A stretch of 64,000 nt of DNA, taken from assembly GCA_964551015.1 (NCBI GenBank), contig CAZKBP010000028.1:1-64000 (forward strand), read 5' to 3'. Below the pieces are notes generated by a model. It searched no databases, was not told where the DNA came from, and saw only the letters and a program-made list of their open reading frames with translations. The first letter of the stretch is position 1, and every line of letters starts with the position of its first letter. Made by a program: the position numbers and the translations under genes. This DNA is from CAZKBP01 sp964551015 (lineage in GTDB: Bacteria > Bacteroidota > Bacteroidia > Cytophagales > Microscillaceae). Shown here piece by piece: positions 6,507-15,855 of this stretch.

Positions 6507-8549
6507 TTATGACTTCTTACTTTTCTTTAACATAATTCTGCCGTCTTCTAGCTTTTCGATTTGCCCCACTTCTATCATTTGTCGGATGGATTGCAAAGAA
6601 TCCTGCTCTCGTTCTGGGTTTAGTTGGCGGATGAGCGCGTGAATAGAAAGGGGGCCTTTGGCTAAGATTTCTAAAGTTCTGGCTCTTTCTGCTGGGGAGA
6701 AGGCGGTTTGGGTTTGCTTCCTTTTTTGGGCAACACAGAAATCACAAACCCCACAATTCTGATCAGAAATTTCTCCAAAATATTCCTGTAGCATCAGACT
6801 GCGGCAGCGATGCTGATGTGTGGTGTAGTTTTGTACAGCCTTTACTTTAGCTAAATCTCTCTGTTTGCGGGCTTCTATACTTGGCCAATCAAGAGGCAGT
6901 CGCTTGGCATCATAACGTGGTGTCAGAAAAGTAAGCTGGGGCTTTTCTTTTTGTTTTTCATAAACCACCACATTTAAAGATTGTAAGCGCTCCAGCTGTT
7001 TGATGACCTGCTGCACCGAAATTTTGAGATAACGTGCCAGGGTAGCCTCGGAGATGGCAAAGAAGTTTCGTTGCATTTCCCCACCACGAAGCCGCGAAAT
7101 TAAAGTAATCAGAGGCTCCGCGCCCGGATGTTTGAGCTGAAATTCATAGAGGGCTTTAAAGTCCAACAAAAACGTAAGCTTGGAAGGTTGATGATAAGCT
7201 TCATTCAACTGCACAAAGCCTGCTTCTTCTAGCTTTTTGAGCGCGTGAAAAATCTCTAAACCTTTGAAAGGAAACTGCTGCTGGAAATCTTCCAGATCAA
7301 AATCAAAGCTCAGCATTTCCCCCGCATTGACCGCCAAATGGTAGTAATTAGCCAAAGCTTGATAAACATTCAAGACAACTTCACGAGGCGGATAAGACTG
7401 TTCTATCTTTTGCTCCAAATCGCTTAAGTCCTTAGATTGATAGAGCGCGACCGCATAGGCTTTCTGCTCATCCCGGCCCGCTCTTCCTGCTTCCTGATAA
7501 TAGGCTTCCAGGCTATCGGGCAAATCCCAGTGTACCACCACCCGAACATCCGGCTTATCGATGCCCATCCCGAAGGCATTGGTAGAAACCATCACCCGAG
7601 TTTCATTTTTGATCCAAGCTTCTTGCCTTTGCGCTCTTTGCTGATTGCTCAATCCCGCGTGATAATATTGAGCAGCAATCTGATTTCTTTGTAATATTTC
7701 GGCAATTTCACGGGTGCGTTTTCGGTTGCGGGCATAGACAATGGCCGTACCGGGTACTTTTTGCAAAATTTGTAGGAGTCTTCTTTCCTTGTTTTCTTCC
7801 TCGAGGCAAGCGTAAGAGAGACTGCTTCTTGCAAAACTTTTTTGAAACACGTGCCTTTTTTCTCCGAAGGCTAGTTTTTCTTGAATGTCCTTTTTTACTT
7901 CTGGAGTGGCTGTAGCGGTCAGAGCGATCAGTTTGGCCTCTGGAATGCGCTCTCGAAACTGAGCAATTTCTAGATAAGCGGGTCTAAAATCATAGCCCCA
8001 TTGTGAAATACAATGGGCTTCGTCAATGGCTAATAGAGATACCTGCATTCTTTTGGTGCGCTCGATCATAAGCTCCGTTTTGAGCCTTTCTGGAGATACG
8101 TAGAGAAATTTGATCTTGCCCGTAGCACTTTCTTCTAAATATTTATCGATCAAGCTTTTGCTCATACCAGCATAAATAGCCGCCGCGGCAATTCCTCTTT
8201 GCTCGAGTTGCTCTACCTGGTCTTTCATCAAAGCAATCAAAGGAGTTACGACGATGCAGATGCCTTCTAGCTCCAAAGCGGGCACTTGAAAACAGATAGA
8301 CTTGCCTCCTCCCGTGGGTAGCAAGGCCAGCGTATCGTACCCGGCCAGTACCGATTGGATGATTTCTGCTTGTAGGGGGCGGAAAGAATCATAGCCCCAG
8401 TAAGTTTTGAGTGTTTCTAATATCACGATTGCATCCAGCTTGGTGGAGTTTCTATGGGTAAACGAAGGTACAAAAAAATGACGAGAGAGGCTTTGATCTG
8501 ATTTGAGATTTGCTTCGTCGTATAGTTTGTACCCTGTCCACAAGACCAT
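6507..8549 (-). CDS. recQ: RecQ-family ATP-dependent DNA helicase
   Basis: A 680-residue superfamily 2 helicase that unwinds DNA 3'-5' in recombination and repair. Motifs seen: FRPLQ (about 56-60), Walker A TGGGKS with K83, the DEAH box at 176-179 followed by CISQWGYDFRP, and the late motif GMGIDKPDVR with the arginine-finger segment QEAGRAGRD. The RQC zinc site is C582-x16-C599-x2-C602-x2-C605. A winged-helix tail follows, but there is no obvious HRDC domain, as in shorter Bacteroidota RecQ proteins. The ATG at 8549 gives about 40 extra residues before the usual N-terminus. A GTG at 8426 (residue 42, VILETLK) may be the true start. Divergent from the LysM gene with 114 bp between. Confidence 0.93.
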   Translation of the reverse strand: MVLWTGYKLYDEANLKSDQSLSRHFFVPSFTHRNSTKLDAIVILETLKTYWGYDSFRPLQAEIIQSVLAGYDTLALLPTGGGKSICFQVPALELEGICIVVTPLIALMKDQVEQLEQRGIAAAAIYAGMSKSLIDKYLEESATGKIKFLYVSPERLKTELMIERTKRMQVSLLAIDEAHCISQWGYDFRPAYLEIAQFRERIPEAKLIALTATATPEVKKDIQEKLAFGEKRHVFQKSFARSSLSYACLEEENKERRLLQILQKVPGTAIVYARNRKRTREIAEILQRNQIAAQYYHAGLSNQQRAQRQEAWIKNETRVMVSTNAFGMGIDKPDVRVVVHWDLPDSLEAYYQEAGRAGRDEQKAYAVALYQSKDLSDLEQKIEQSYPPREVVLNVYQALANYYHLAVNAGEMLSFDFDLEDFQQQFPFKGLEIFHALKKLEEAGFVQLNEAYHQPSKLTFLLDFKALYEFQLKHPGAEPLITLISRLRGGEMQRNFFAISEATLARYLKISVQQVIKQLERLQSLNVVVYEKQKEKPQLTFLTPRYDAKRLPLDWPSIEARKQRDLAKVKAVQNYTTHQHRCRSLMLQEYFGEISDQNCGVCDFCVAQKRKQTQTAFSPAERARTLEILAKGPLSIHALIRQLNPEREQDSLQSIRQMIEVGQIEKLEDGRIMLKKSKKS

Positions 8550-8663
8550 TTACAGCAGAAAAAAACCAGAGATATGGTAGAAAATTCTATTATTTTTAGC
8601 AATTTTGTTTAGGGTTAATGAAAGTTAACGAAAATTTAAGCTTACGATCATCATCTTAGCCTA

Positions 8664-11162
8664 ATGACATATGTGGTTCAACCCGGTGATTCGCTTTACA
8701 GCATCGCACGGCGATTTAATATGACGGTGACCGACATTATCCGGCAAAACAACCTCAGGAGTAGCTTGCTGAATGTAGGGCAGGTGCTGCATCTCCGCCT
8801 TGGTAGAGGTACAGAACAGGCCAATTACAAGCATGTCGTACAAGCTGGAGAATCCTTGTATATGATCGCTAAGCAATATGGACTGAGTGTGAGTGAACTC
8901 AAACAACTCAATCGTTTGGCTTCTTCTAATTTACGCATCGGTCAGGAGTTGGTCGTTTCTGCCAAGCCTAAGATGTCGCTTCCTCAGGATCAACCATTCT
9001 ATACGGTACGAGCAAGTGATACGCTCTATAGCATAGCTAGACAGTTTAATGTAACCGTAGGGCACCTGATTAAATTAAATGGTCTGCTTTCTAACAATCT
9101 CAGAGTTGGGCAGAAATTACAAATTCACTCCGCCGAAGAACCAGCCAACTCTGGTACTCCTGAAAATAATACCATTCACATCGTGGCTCCCGGGGAATCC
9201 CTCTACTCAATCGCCCGCCAATACAAACTAAGCGTAGCGCAACTCATGAAATTAAATGAGCTGGAGACGAGCCACTTGGTAGTAGGACAAAGATTAAGAG
9301 TAAAAGAAAAAGACGAAAGCCAAGAACAAAACTCTAGCCCTTCCCCCGGCGAAGTTCATAATACATCTAATCCGCCTTCGGGCACCATCATTCACATCGT
9401 CAGGCGGGGTGATTCACTCTACGCACTGGCTCGCAAATACGGTGTAAATATCAACCAAATTCGGCAACTCAATCGGCTCAACTCAGATTTATTACAAGTA
9501 GGACAGAAGCTGATCATCACCCAAGGAAATACTTGGACAACTTCACCTGCTCCCGAAGAAACCCCAGAAATAGGAATCCCTCAGGAAGATGCCTCGCTCT
9601 ATCACTTGGTTGCCCCGGGCGAGACGCTCTACTCGATTGCTCGTCAGTACGGACTCAGTATTAATCAAATCAAAAGACTCAATCAATTAGCCACCGATCA
9701 GCTCCAGCTTGGTCAAAAGCTGCGCGTGCGTGAAGAAGCCTCTGCGCCTAGTTCTACTCCGGAGGAAGATACGGAAGGCTTCATCGGCCCAATTGATCCC
9801 ACTTATACCCTGAATCCTCGCCAGCTTCCCTTCCAAATGAAGTCTTTTATAGAAGCGCGAAAGATTTTCCAATTAGAAACGGCAAGTGGCGAAGAAATAT
9901 TTGGCTCAGGCTTGAAGGGAGCCGTGGGAAGAAATCACGTGAACCGTCCCGAAGACTTAGAAAAAGTACAAAGAAGATTAATCCAGCTCAAAATTTTGGG
10001 ACTCAATCACCCCGAATCACCAGAAAGTATTAAGAGAAATTCTGGAGTAGGTGCGATTACCGCCAATTTGATCCCCCGTACTATTGAGGCCATCGAGCGA
10101 TTTCAAAATCTGTTTCGGGTTCGCTTCTGGATAGAGCATTCCACACGCGTGGCGATGATGCAAACCAATCAGTTTACGCCCGGGGTCGTGGTGCCGGGTG
10201 ATATTACTTACAAACTGCTCAGAGAGTATACTGAGTATCGCCTGAGCTTTCCGCATCCGCATACGCATCAGCCCACACAAGTCAAATTCCATAATTTTCC
10301 CAGAAGTAACTACACGGTGTTTTATCAAGGTGTGTCTTATGCTGGTTCTTCTAATCCAGAAATTCCTATCAGCGTATTTCGTCGCTTGGGTCTGGAAGAA
10401 GATTTGGCATTGGCACTCAAATATGCCTCCAAGCACGAGGGAAATTTTGATGCGATTAATAGTTATGACAAGGCTATTTTCTCCTATGGATTTATCCAAT
10501 TTGCTGGGAACGGGGGCGGACTGGCTCCTCTGATGGCTTCTATGAAGCGAAAAGCACCCGCGGTATTTCAAGAGTATTTCCAAAAATTTGGAATAGATGT
10601 GAGCTTTCAAATCTACGGAGAAGAGATTAGAAATGCACAACTGATCGTAGCCAACCCCTACGACCGAGGGGGCAAATATCTGGTGAAAGATACAGAAGCA
10701 GAGCGCGTCATCCGATCTGACAAACAACTGTATGGGGTATTCATTCGGGCGGGCTTTTACTTGCCGGTGGTTACCCTGCAGATTGACTCGGCCATTCGGG
10801 ATTATGTACGACCTGCCCTTGCGATTCGGATGGATATCATCGCGGGGATGTTGCGACTGAATCAGGTTTCTATTCAGGAATTTATCAGCTCGCCCATGGG
10901 CCTAACGCTCCTGATTGACCTCACGATCAATCAATGGGTCAACCGTGCCCGAGAGGTATTTCGGGAGGCCATTGAAAAGGTAGCTATGAAGCAATCGCTT
11001 TATTCTCGTGCCGAACTACAGCAGATAGATGAGCGGCAGGTAATAACCCAAATCATCTCAGATGCGCGTAGCCGCCAAGACCAGCGCCTGGTACAGCGAG
11101 CCACCAATATTTTGCACAGTGGGCTAAGCTGGCGGAAAAAAAATCCTCAGAGCCTTTCCTAA
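8664..11162 (+). CDS. Six-LysM protein with lysozyme-like C-terminal half, no signal peptide
   Basis: An 832-residue protein. LysM peptidoglycan-binding modules start near residues 1, 54, 112, 169, 241 and 312, each with the pattern (V/Y)xxGDSLYSIAR, then a hydrophobic helix, then LxVGQxLxV. Linkers are Pro/Ser/Glu-rich. Residues from about 385 onward are of unknown family. They include a segment like peptidoglycan-binding or chitosanase/lysozyme folds, with a possible catalytic acid in KHE592GNFDAI followed by SYGFIQFA. The protein begins directly with LysM (MTYVVQPGDSLY), without a signal peptide, transmembrane helix or T9SS tail. That is usual for phage-tail or contractile-injection baseplate LysM proteins, but no such genes are nearby. 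Its stop abuts the stop of the convergent lipoprotein gene. Confidence 0.8.
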   Translation: MTYVVQPGDSLYSIARRFNMTVTDIIRQNNLRSSLLNVGQVLHLRLGRGTEQANYKHVVQAGESLYMIAKQYGLSVSELKQLNRLASSNLRIGQELVVSAKPKMSLPQDQPFYTVRASDTLYSIARQFNVTVGHLIKLNGLLSNNLRVGQKLQIHSAEEPANSGTPENNTIHIVAPGESLYSIARQYKLSVAQLMKLNELETSHLVVGQRLRVKEKDESQEQNSSPSPGEVHNTSNPPSGTIIHIVRRGDSLYALARKYGVNINQIRQLNRLNSDLLQVGQKLIITQGNTWTTSPAPEETPEIGIPQEDASLYHLVAPGETLYSIARQYGLSINQIKRLNQLATDQLQLGQKLRVREEASAPSSTPEEDTEGFIGPIDPTYTLNPRQLPFQMKSFIEARKIFQLETASGEEIFGSGLKGAVGRNHVNRPEDLEKVQRRLIQLKILGLNHPESPESIKRNSGVGAITANLIPRTIEAIERFQNLFRVRFWIEHSTRVAMMQTNQFTPGVVVPGDITYKLLREYTEYRLSFPHPHTHQPTQVKFHNFPRSNYTVFYQGVSYAGSSNPEIPISVFRRLGLEEDLALALKYASKHEGNFDAINSYDKAIFSYGFIQFAGNGGGLAPLMASMKRKAPAVFQEYFQKFGIDVSFQIYGEEIRNAQLIVANPYDRGGKYLVKDTEAERVIRSDKQLYGVFIRAGFYLPVVTLQIDSAIRDYVRPALAIRMDIIAGMLRLNQVSIQEFISSPMGLTLLIDLTINQWVNRAREVFREAIEKVAMKQSLYSRAELQQIDERQVITQIISDARSRQDQRLVQRATNILHSGLSWRKKNPQSLS

Positions 11163-11660
11163 TCAACGCCCTACTTGCTTTACGATGACTTCCTGCGCAT
11201 CTTGATAAATCTGATGTTGCTCTAACATCACTTGGTGATTTTGTGCCAATGATTTGTAATCTTTTTCTAGCTCTACTTCCGCTTTTTTCAAATCTTGATC
11301 AGAAGCATCTCCGTTCGCGTGTTGCTCGATCAGGCGGTTGTAAGCATCTAATTTTTTTTGGTACTCCTGAATGTCTTGGTAATGTTGCCCCAATTGCTCT
11401 TCGTATTGAACCATTGAGCTATGATGCTCCTCTAGGATAGGATCTGATGTCCTTGTGATTTCCTCTAGTTCTTGGAGCCATTCTCTATGGTCTTCACGCC
11501 AATCTTTATATTCCATTTCTATCAACTGATGTTCTTGTAGGATACTTTGATGGCGCACGGATAATTGCTTATTCAACTCGAGGTTTGCTTTTTCTCCAGA
11601 CCCACAAGCCACGAGATGACAGATTATTAAACAAATAAAGGCCGCATTTGTCTTATTCAT
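11163..11660 (-). CDS. Coiled-coil lipoprotein of unknown function
   Basis: 165 residues. The N-terminus has a lipobox, LVAC with C19, so the mature protein should be lipid-anchored in an envelope membrane. The remainder is strongly helical, rich in Glu, Gln, Lys and His, with repeating phrases of the type HQxxxxEHxxxxxxYxxW, consistent with a long coiled coil. I do not recognise a named family. It is encoded convergently with the LysM protein, the two stop codons being directly adjacent, and is divergent from the YceI gene with 40 bp between start codons. Confidence 0.7.
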   Translation of the reverse strand: MNKTNAAFICLIICHLVACGSGEKANLELNKQLSVRHQSILQEHQLIEMEYKDWREDHREWLQELEEITRTSDPILEEHHSSMVQYEEQLGQHYQDIQEYQKKLDAYNRLIEQHANGDASDQDLKKAEVELEKDYKSLAQNHQVMLEQHQIYQDAQEVIVKQVGR

Positions 11661-11700
11661 AAAAAAAGGTTTTCTCTATTAACAAAACTAAAACCGAACC

Positions 11701-12273
11701 ATGATTTTATCAAAGATCCAGCCCACGAGAAATTTCTTCCTCGCATTTTGCTTCTTTGCCTTGCAAATTTCTTTCCTCTTCGCCCAAACCAACTGGGAAA
11801 TTAACCCAAATACTCAAATCACGTTCCAGATCAAAAATTTTGGAATAAATGTAGACGGCAGTTTCAAAGGCTTAAAAGGAGATATTCAATTCTCTCCCAA
11901 TCAGTTAGAAAACAGCCAGATGACCGTTACCCTAACCGCCAACACTATTGATACGGATAACAAGGCTCGAGACAAACACTTACGGAGTGATGATTATTTT
12001 TACGTGGAGAAATACCCACGCATCCAAATGGCTTCCAAACGCTTTGCTCGCTCCAAGAGTGGAGATTATATCGGCTATTTTGACCTGACCATTCGCTCGG
12101 TTACCAAAGAGATCAAAGTGCCTTTCAAGTTTTCACAGTCGGGTAGTCAGGCTCGTTTTCAGGGTGAATTTACGATTAATCGCCGTGATTTTGAAGTAGG
12201 AGGGGGGAGCTTGGTATTGAGTAACAACGTGACGCTTTTTTTGGATGTGCAAGTGAGTAAGCAGGGTTCCTGA
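11701..12273 (+). CDS. YceI-family periplasmic lipocalin-like protein
   Basis: 190 residues with a signal peptide (about 1-28, ending LFAQ) and the YceI beta-barrel signature. That signature includes WEINPNTQITFQIKNFG near the N-terminus, FDLTIRSVTKEIKVPF in the second half and the DNKARDKHLRSDDYF motif in the middle. YceI proteins bind isoprenoid or other apolar ligands in the periplasm. The length is standard. It is expressed alone and is divergent from the coiled-coil lipoprotein gene, so the short 40-bp intergenic region must hold both promoters. Confidence 0.88.
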   Translation: MILSKIQPTRNFFLAFCFFALQISFLFAQTNWEINPNTQITFQIKNFGINVDGSFKGLKGDIQFSPNQLENSQMTVTLTANTIDTDNKARDKHLRSDDYFYVEKYPRIQMASKRFARSKSGDYIGYFDLTIRSVTKEIKVPFKFSQSGSQARFQGEFTINRRDFEVGGGSLVLSNNVTLFLDVQVSKQGS

Positions 12274-12324
12274 AGTTCTTCCCGTAGAAAGTTAAGCTAG
12301 CTTTTAGTCTGAAGTCCTTCTGAT

Positions 12325-13227
12325 TCAGGCATCCTGCGCTTGAACTCCGAGCCGATAGACCAAAATCACCGTGCTCCTCAGCCAGCGTTGACCCAGAGGT
12401 AAGCCTTTGATCACGCAACTCAGAGCCGATAGTCCTGTGAAATATTTATCATTCAAAAAATCATCCCGAAATATAAGATTGTCCTCCTCTAAAAAGGCGT
12501 AAGCACCGTCCTTACGCCAAGCGACTATTTGCTGGGGATTATCATTGGCAAATTTCAAATCGGCATTGTATTTCCATTTAAAAAATCTTGCAGCCATTCG
12601 CACATTGACAGTACTGTAAAAATCCATGATGATGAGGCAGCCCGGGAAGTTTTCTTCTAATTTGGCAAACAAGTCCTTCATTTCTTGCTCAGACAGATAA
12701 GGCGATACGCCTTCGGCCACAAAAATAAATTGCTTTCCCCGATGGTTTTCTGGAATCTCCTCGATCCAAGTGTAGTTGGAAAGGTCGGAGGCAATCATTT
12801 TATAGTTTTCCGTTTCTTCGTAAAAATTCCGCCGCAGGGCGATCATATCCGGAAAATCCACATCATAAAAGGGCAAGCCTTGTTCAGCCCTCTGCATGTA
12901 GCGCTGACTGCGATCACTGAGGCCGCAACCAAACTGCACGAGCACTGCCTCAGGATATTGGGTCAAATATTTGTCAACCAATTCTTCCATGGCTTTGCTT
13001 CTGACCGCAAGGAGCACGGCGGATAGGGTTTTGCCGACTCGAGTTCTTCCGAAGCTTCCACTAAATTTGCGCAGGTCAATTTTTTCCGTAATCTCCTTCG
13101 CCTTGCTGAAGTCAATAAACCAATTCTTTTTTGGAATCACTTGGGCATAATACGCCTTGGGAGCGAGTACCAACAGGGCAGTGGCTTGGGAGCCAGTTAG
13201 GTTATCGGTATTGATCGTTTGCTTCAT
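12325..13227 (-). CDS. Leucine-carboxyl-methyltransferase-like SAM methyltransferase
   Basis: A 300-residue class I SAM-dependent methyltransferase of the LCM/PPM family. The SAM-binding glycine loop is VLVQFGCGLSDRSQR (about 94-108). Post-strand acidic residues appear in FYDVDFPDM, and FVAEGVSPYL is the family motif in which an acidic residue precedes a GV(S/L) turn. Bacterial members methylate small carboxylates or polyketide products, and substrate cannot be read from sequence. The N-terminal lid helix region (1-60) is present. The gene is solitary, convergent with yceI. Confidence 0.8.
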   Translation of the reverse strand: MKQTINTDNLTGSQATALLVLAPKAYYAQVIPKKNWFIDFSKAKEITEKIDLRKFSGSFGRTRVGKTLSAVLLAVRSKAMEELVDKYLTQYPEAVLVQFGCGLSDRSQRYMQRAEQGLPFYDVDFPDMIALRRNFYEETENYKMIASDLSNYTWIEEIPENHRGKQFIFVAEGVSPYLSEQEMKDLFAKLEENFPGCLIIMDFYSTVNVRMAARFFKWKYNADLKFANDNPQQIVAWRKDGAYAFLEEDNLIFRDDFLNDKYFTGLSALSCVIKGLPLGQRWLRSTVILVYRLGVQAQDA

Positions 13228-13439
13228 AGAAAGGAGTGATTTTGGATAAGTTTAAAATAGATGGGCAGAAGACTAAGGCGTTTTCTCGGAAATTTGCTCA
13301 ACCAGCGAAGTTTACTTATTTTCAAAGTAAGTTTTTTTGGTGAATCTTAAGATGAGAAAATTGCATCACACCAGATTCATCACTAAGATAGGTAATATTT
13401 CTTCCTGAATATTATGAAACCAACAAAAAGACAAACTCT

Positions 13440-13811
13440 ATGCATAAAAAATATTTAATGGGCTTCATCTTCTCCTTTCTCGTATTCAGCCAAGCCTTTG
13501 CTCAACTGTACGTCAACCGGCAAAATGTCAACCTCATGCAGGACGTGGTGTATATTGAGTTTATCGTGAGTGGTAATTTTTTTATGAGGGGTTCTTCTAC
13601 TTTTGCCATTATTGACTACGGGCAATTACAAACAGCGGGCAGAAGGAGACAAAACCGCATCACTGATAAAGAGGGCAACGAAAAGCTATTTCAATCCGAA
13701 ATAGAGGTTTTTAATTTCCTTTATCAGAATGGTTGGATTCACGAAACTACCTATTCTCGAGAATCTAGCGTTTATCATATTTTCCGCAGGAGAGGAATTA
13801 ATAAAGACTAA
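13440..13811 (+). CDS. Small secreted hypothetical protein
   Basis: 123 residues with a signal peptide (HKKYLMGFIFSFLVFSQAFA) and a mature part of about 100 residues with no cysteines and a basic patch (AGRRRQNR). I do not recognise the family. The C-terminal half (EVFNFLYQNGWIH) resembles the end of proteins that pair a beta sheet with one helix, but this is weak. The gene lies between the methyltransferase and aspS and ends about 100 bp before the aspS promoter. Confidence 0.55.
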   Translation: MHKKYLMGFIFSFLVFSQAFAQLYVNRQNVNLMQDVVYIEFIVSGNFFMRGSSTFAIIDYGQLQTAGRRRQNRITDKEGNEKLFQSEIEVFNFLYQNGWIHETTYSRESSVYHIFRRRGINKD

Positions 13812-13915
13812 TGAGTTTGCTTGGCACAGAAGTAACTTCCGAGCCAGATGGCGGTAGTCGTACTTCGTGTAAGACCTCGAGCCATTTGGAGGAACACGAC
13901 TTCTTTCCCCAAGCT

Positions 13916-13946
13916 TTGCCAATTCCCCATCCTTCTTTTAACTTTG
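13916..13946 (+). promoter_or_regulatory. Bacteroidota-type promoter of aspS
   Basis: TTG at 13916-13918 and TAACTTTG at 13939-13946, separated by 20 nt, match the Bacteroidota sigma-70 consensus (TTG, 19-21 nt, TAnnTTTG). The expected start of transcription is near 13953, leaving a leader of under 20 nt before the aspS ATG. Confidence 0.75.
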
Positions 13947-13969
13947 CTCCCAAATAAATCCTCATCCTT

Positions 13970-15730
13970 ATGTTAAGAACGCATCATTGTGGAGAATTAA
14001 GAATAGAGCATGTCGGCCAGACGGTCAGCCTCTGTGGTTGGGTACAACGCGCCCGCGATAAAGGAGGGCTGGTTTTCGTGGATTTGCGAGATCGCTATGG
14101 TGTGACCCAAATGGTTGCCCAAGAAGGCGTTTCTGCTCCTGATCTGATTGCCCAACTCAAAGGTTTAGGCCGTGAGTTTGTCATTCAAGCCGAGGGCAAA
14201 GTCGTGGAACGTAGCTCCAAAAACCCGCAAATGCCCACGGGAGATGTTGAAATTCAAGCCGAAAGTGTCAAGGTCTTGAATCCTTCCCAAGTCCCCCCTT
14301 TTACCATTGAAGATGATACCGACGGGGGAGAAGATCTCCGCATGAAATACCGCTACCTAGACTTGCGCCGCAATGTTGTACGCCAAAAGCTAGAACTCCG
14401 CCACCGCGTCAATATTGAAACCCGCAAATATTTGGATGAATTGGGCTTTATTGATATTGAAACTCCTGTTTTGATCAAGTCCACGCCCGAAGGTGCCCGC
14501 GACTTTGTGGTGCCTTCTCGCATGCATCCAGGAGAGTTTTATGCGCTGCCCCAATCTCCTCAGACCTTCAAGCAGATCCTGATGGTATCGGGTTTTGATC
14601 GCTATTATCAAATCGTGAAATGCTTCCGCGATGAAGATTTACGGGCCGACCGCCAGCCAGAATTTACCCAGATTGACTGCGAAATGTCTTTCGTGGAGCA
14701 AGAAGATATTTTGAATACTTTTGAAGGCTTAACCAAACATCTTTTCAAAACCGTCAAGGGCGTGGAACTGCAGGACTTTCCACGGATGCCTTACCGTGAA
14801 GCCATGCAATATTATGGCTCGGATAAGCCAGACATTCGCTTCGAGATGAAATTCGTAGAACTGAACGAAGTCGCTCAAGGCAAGGGCTTCAAGGTTTTTG
14901 ACGAGGCTGAACTCGTGGTAGGCATCTGTGCCGAAGGCTGTGCCGAATACACCCGCAAGCAGTTAGATGAATTGACCAGTTGGGTCAAGCGACCGCAGAT
15001 CGGAGCCAAAGGCTTAGTGTACGTGAAGTGCAACCCCGACGGAAGCTTTAAATCATCAGTGGATAAATTCTACTCTCAAGATGATCTGAAGGCTTGGGTA
15101 GAAGCGGCCGAAGCCAAGGCCGGAGACTTGCTACTAGTACTCTCTGGGGCTAAGAATCAGACCCGCAAGCAAATGTCTGAACTCCGCTTGGAAATGGGGA
15201 ACCGCTTGGGTCTGAGGGATAAATCGGTATTTGCTCCCCTGTGGGTACTGGATTTCCCTTTGTTGGAATGGGATGAAGAATCCCAACGCTGGTACGCCAT
15301 GCATCACCCTTTTACTTCTCCCAAGGAAGAAGATATGGCGCATCTGGAGAGCGATCCTGGTCAGGTCAGAGCCAATGCTTATGACTTGGTTATCAACGGG
15401 GTAGAGCTAGGAGGAGGGTCTATTCGTATCCACCAGCGACCTACTCAGGAGAAAATGCTTTCCCTGCTAGGATTCTCAGAAGAAGAGGCCAAAGCGCAAT
15501 TTGGCTTCTTGATGGATGCCTTTGAATACGGCGCACCTCCTCACGGGGGCATTGCCTTTGGTTTTGATCGAATGTGTATGATCTTTGGCGAGGCCGATAC
15601 CATTCGTGATTTTATCGCCTTCCCCAAAAATAATGCAGGTAAGGATATGATGATTGATACGCCTTCCCAGATCAATCCAGCGCAATTAGACGAATTAGGA
15701 ATTGCATTAAAAAAAGTAATCAAAGAGTAG
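13970..15730 (+). CDS. aspS: Aspartyl-tRNA synthetase
   Basis: A 586-residue class IIb synthetase that charges tRNA-Asp with aspartate. The N-terminal OB-fold anticodon-binding domain has VSLCGWVQRARDKGGLVF (about 18-35). The catalytic domain includes RYLDLRR, the family QSPQTFKQ, motif 2 CFRDEDLRADRQPEFTQID (split here: CFRDEDLRAD and RQPEFTQID), the bacterial insertion (GAD) domain from about 285 to 415, and motif 3 GIAFGFDRMCMIFG. The length is that of the bacterial type. No transamidation genes are nearby, so discriminating or non-discriminating behaviour cannot be told. Transcribed alone from a well-formed promoter. Confidence 0.97.
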   Translation: MLRTHHCGELRIEHVGQTVSLCGWVQRARDKGGLVFVDLRDRYGVTQMVAQEGVSAPDLIAQLKGLGREFVIQAEGKVVERSSKNPQMPTGDVEIQAESVKVLNPSQVPPFTIEDDTDGGEDLRMKYRYLDLRRNVVRQKLELRHRVNIETRKYLDELGFIDIETPVLIKSTPEGARDFVVPSRMHPGEFYALPQSPQTFKQILMVSGFDRYYQIVKCFRDEDLRADRQPEFTQIDCEMSFVEQEDILNTFEGLTKHLFKTVKGVELQDFPRMPYREAMQYYGSDKPDIRFEMKFVELNEVAQGKGFKVFDEAELVVGICAEGCAEYTRKQLDELTSWVKRPQIGAKGLVYVKCNPDGSFKSSVDKFYSQDDLKAWVEAAEAKAGDLLLVLSGAKNQTRKQMSELRLEMGNRLGLRDKSVFAPLWVLDFPLLEWDEESQRWYAMHHPFTSPKEEDMAHLESDPGQVRANAYDLVINGVELGGGSIRIHQRPTQEKMLSLLGFSEEEAKAQFGFLMDAFEYGAPPHGGIAFGFDRMCMIFGEADTIRDFIAFPKNNAGKDMMIDTPSQINPAQLDELGIALKKVIKE

Positions 15731-15778
15731 ATGACTTTTAATTAACGTGTTGATTTTCAAAAATCTATGTCTTAAGCG

Positions 15779-15822
15779 AACCTTTCAGGTCTTAGCCATT
15801 ACTAAGCAGACCTGAAAGGTTT
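15779..15822. terminator. Bidirectional terminator-like hairpin between aspS and the NUDIX gene
   Basis: AACCTTTCAGGTC pairs perfectly with GACCTGAAAGGTT (13 bp) around an 18-nt loop. It lies 48 bases after the aspS stop and 33 bases before the end of the convergent NUDIX gene. T-runs are weak on both sides, so efficiency is uncertain. Confidence 0.6.
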
Positions 15823-15855
15823 AGACTGATGATTTTCGGGCTAAATCAAAGCGAC

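Noticed and set aside
6332..6535. 67-codon plus-strand frame in the recQ-AraC gap
   Set aside because: No recognisable family, overlaps the recQ end and a hairpin, and no ribosome-binding sequence.
10017..10727. 236-codon minus-strand frame inside the LysM gene
   Set aside because: It runs antisense to a well-supported coding sequence and has no domain pattern of its own.
13847..13910. Short similar segments before the aspS promoter (GAGCCAGATGG and GAGCCATTTGG)
   Set aside because: Two loosely similar 11-mers are too weak to call a repeat or operator.
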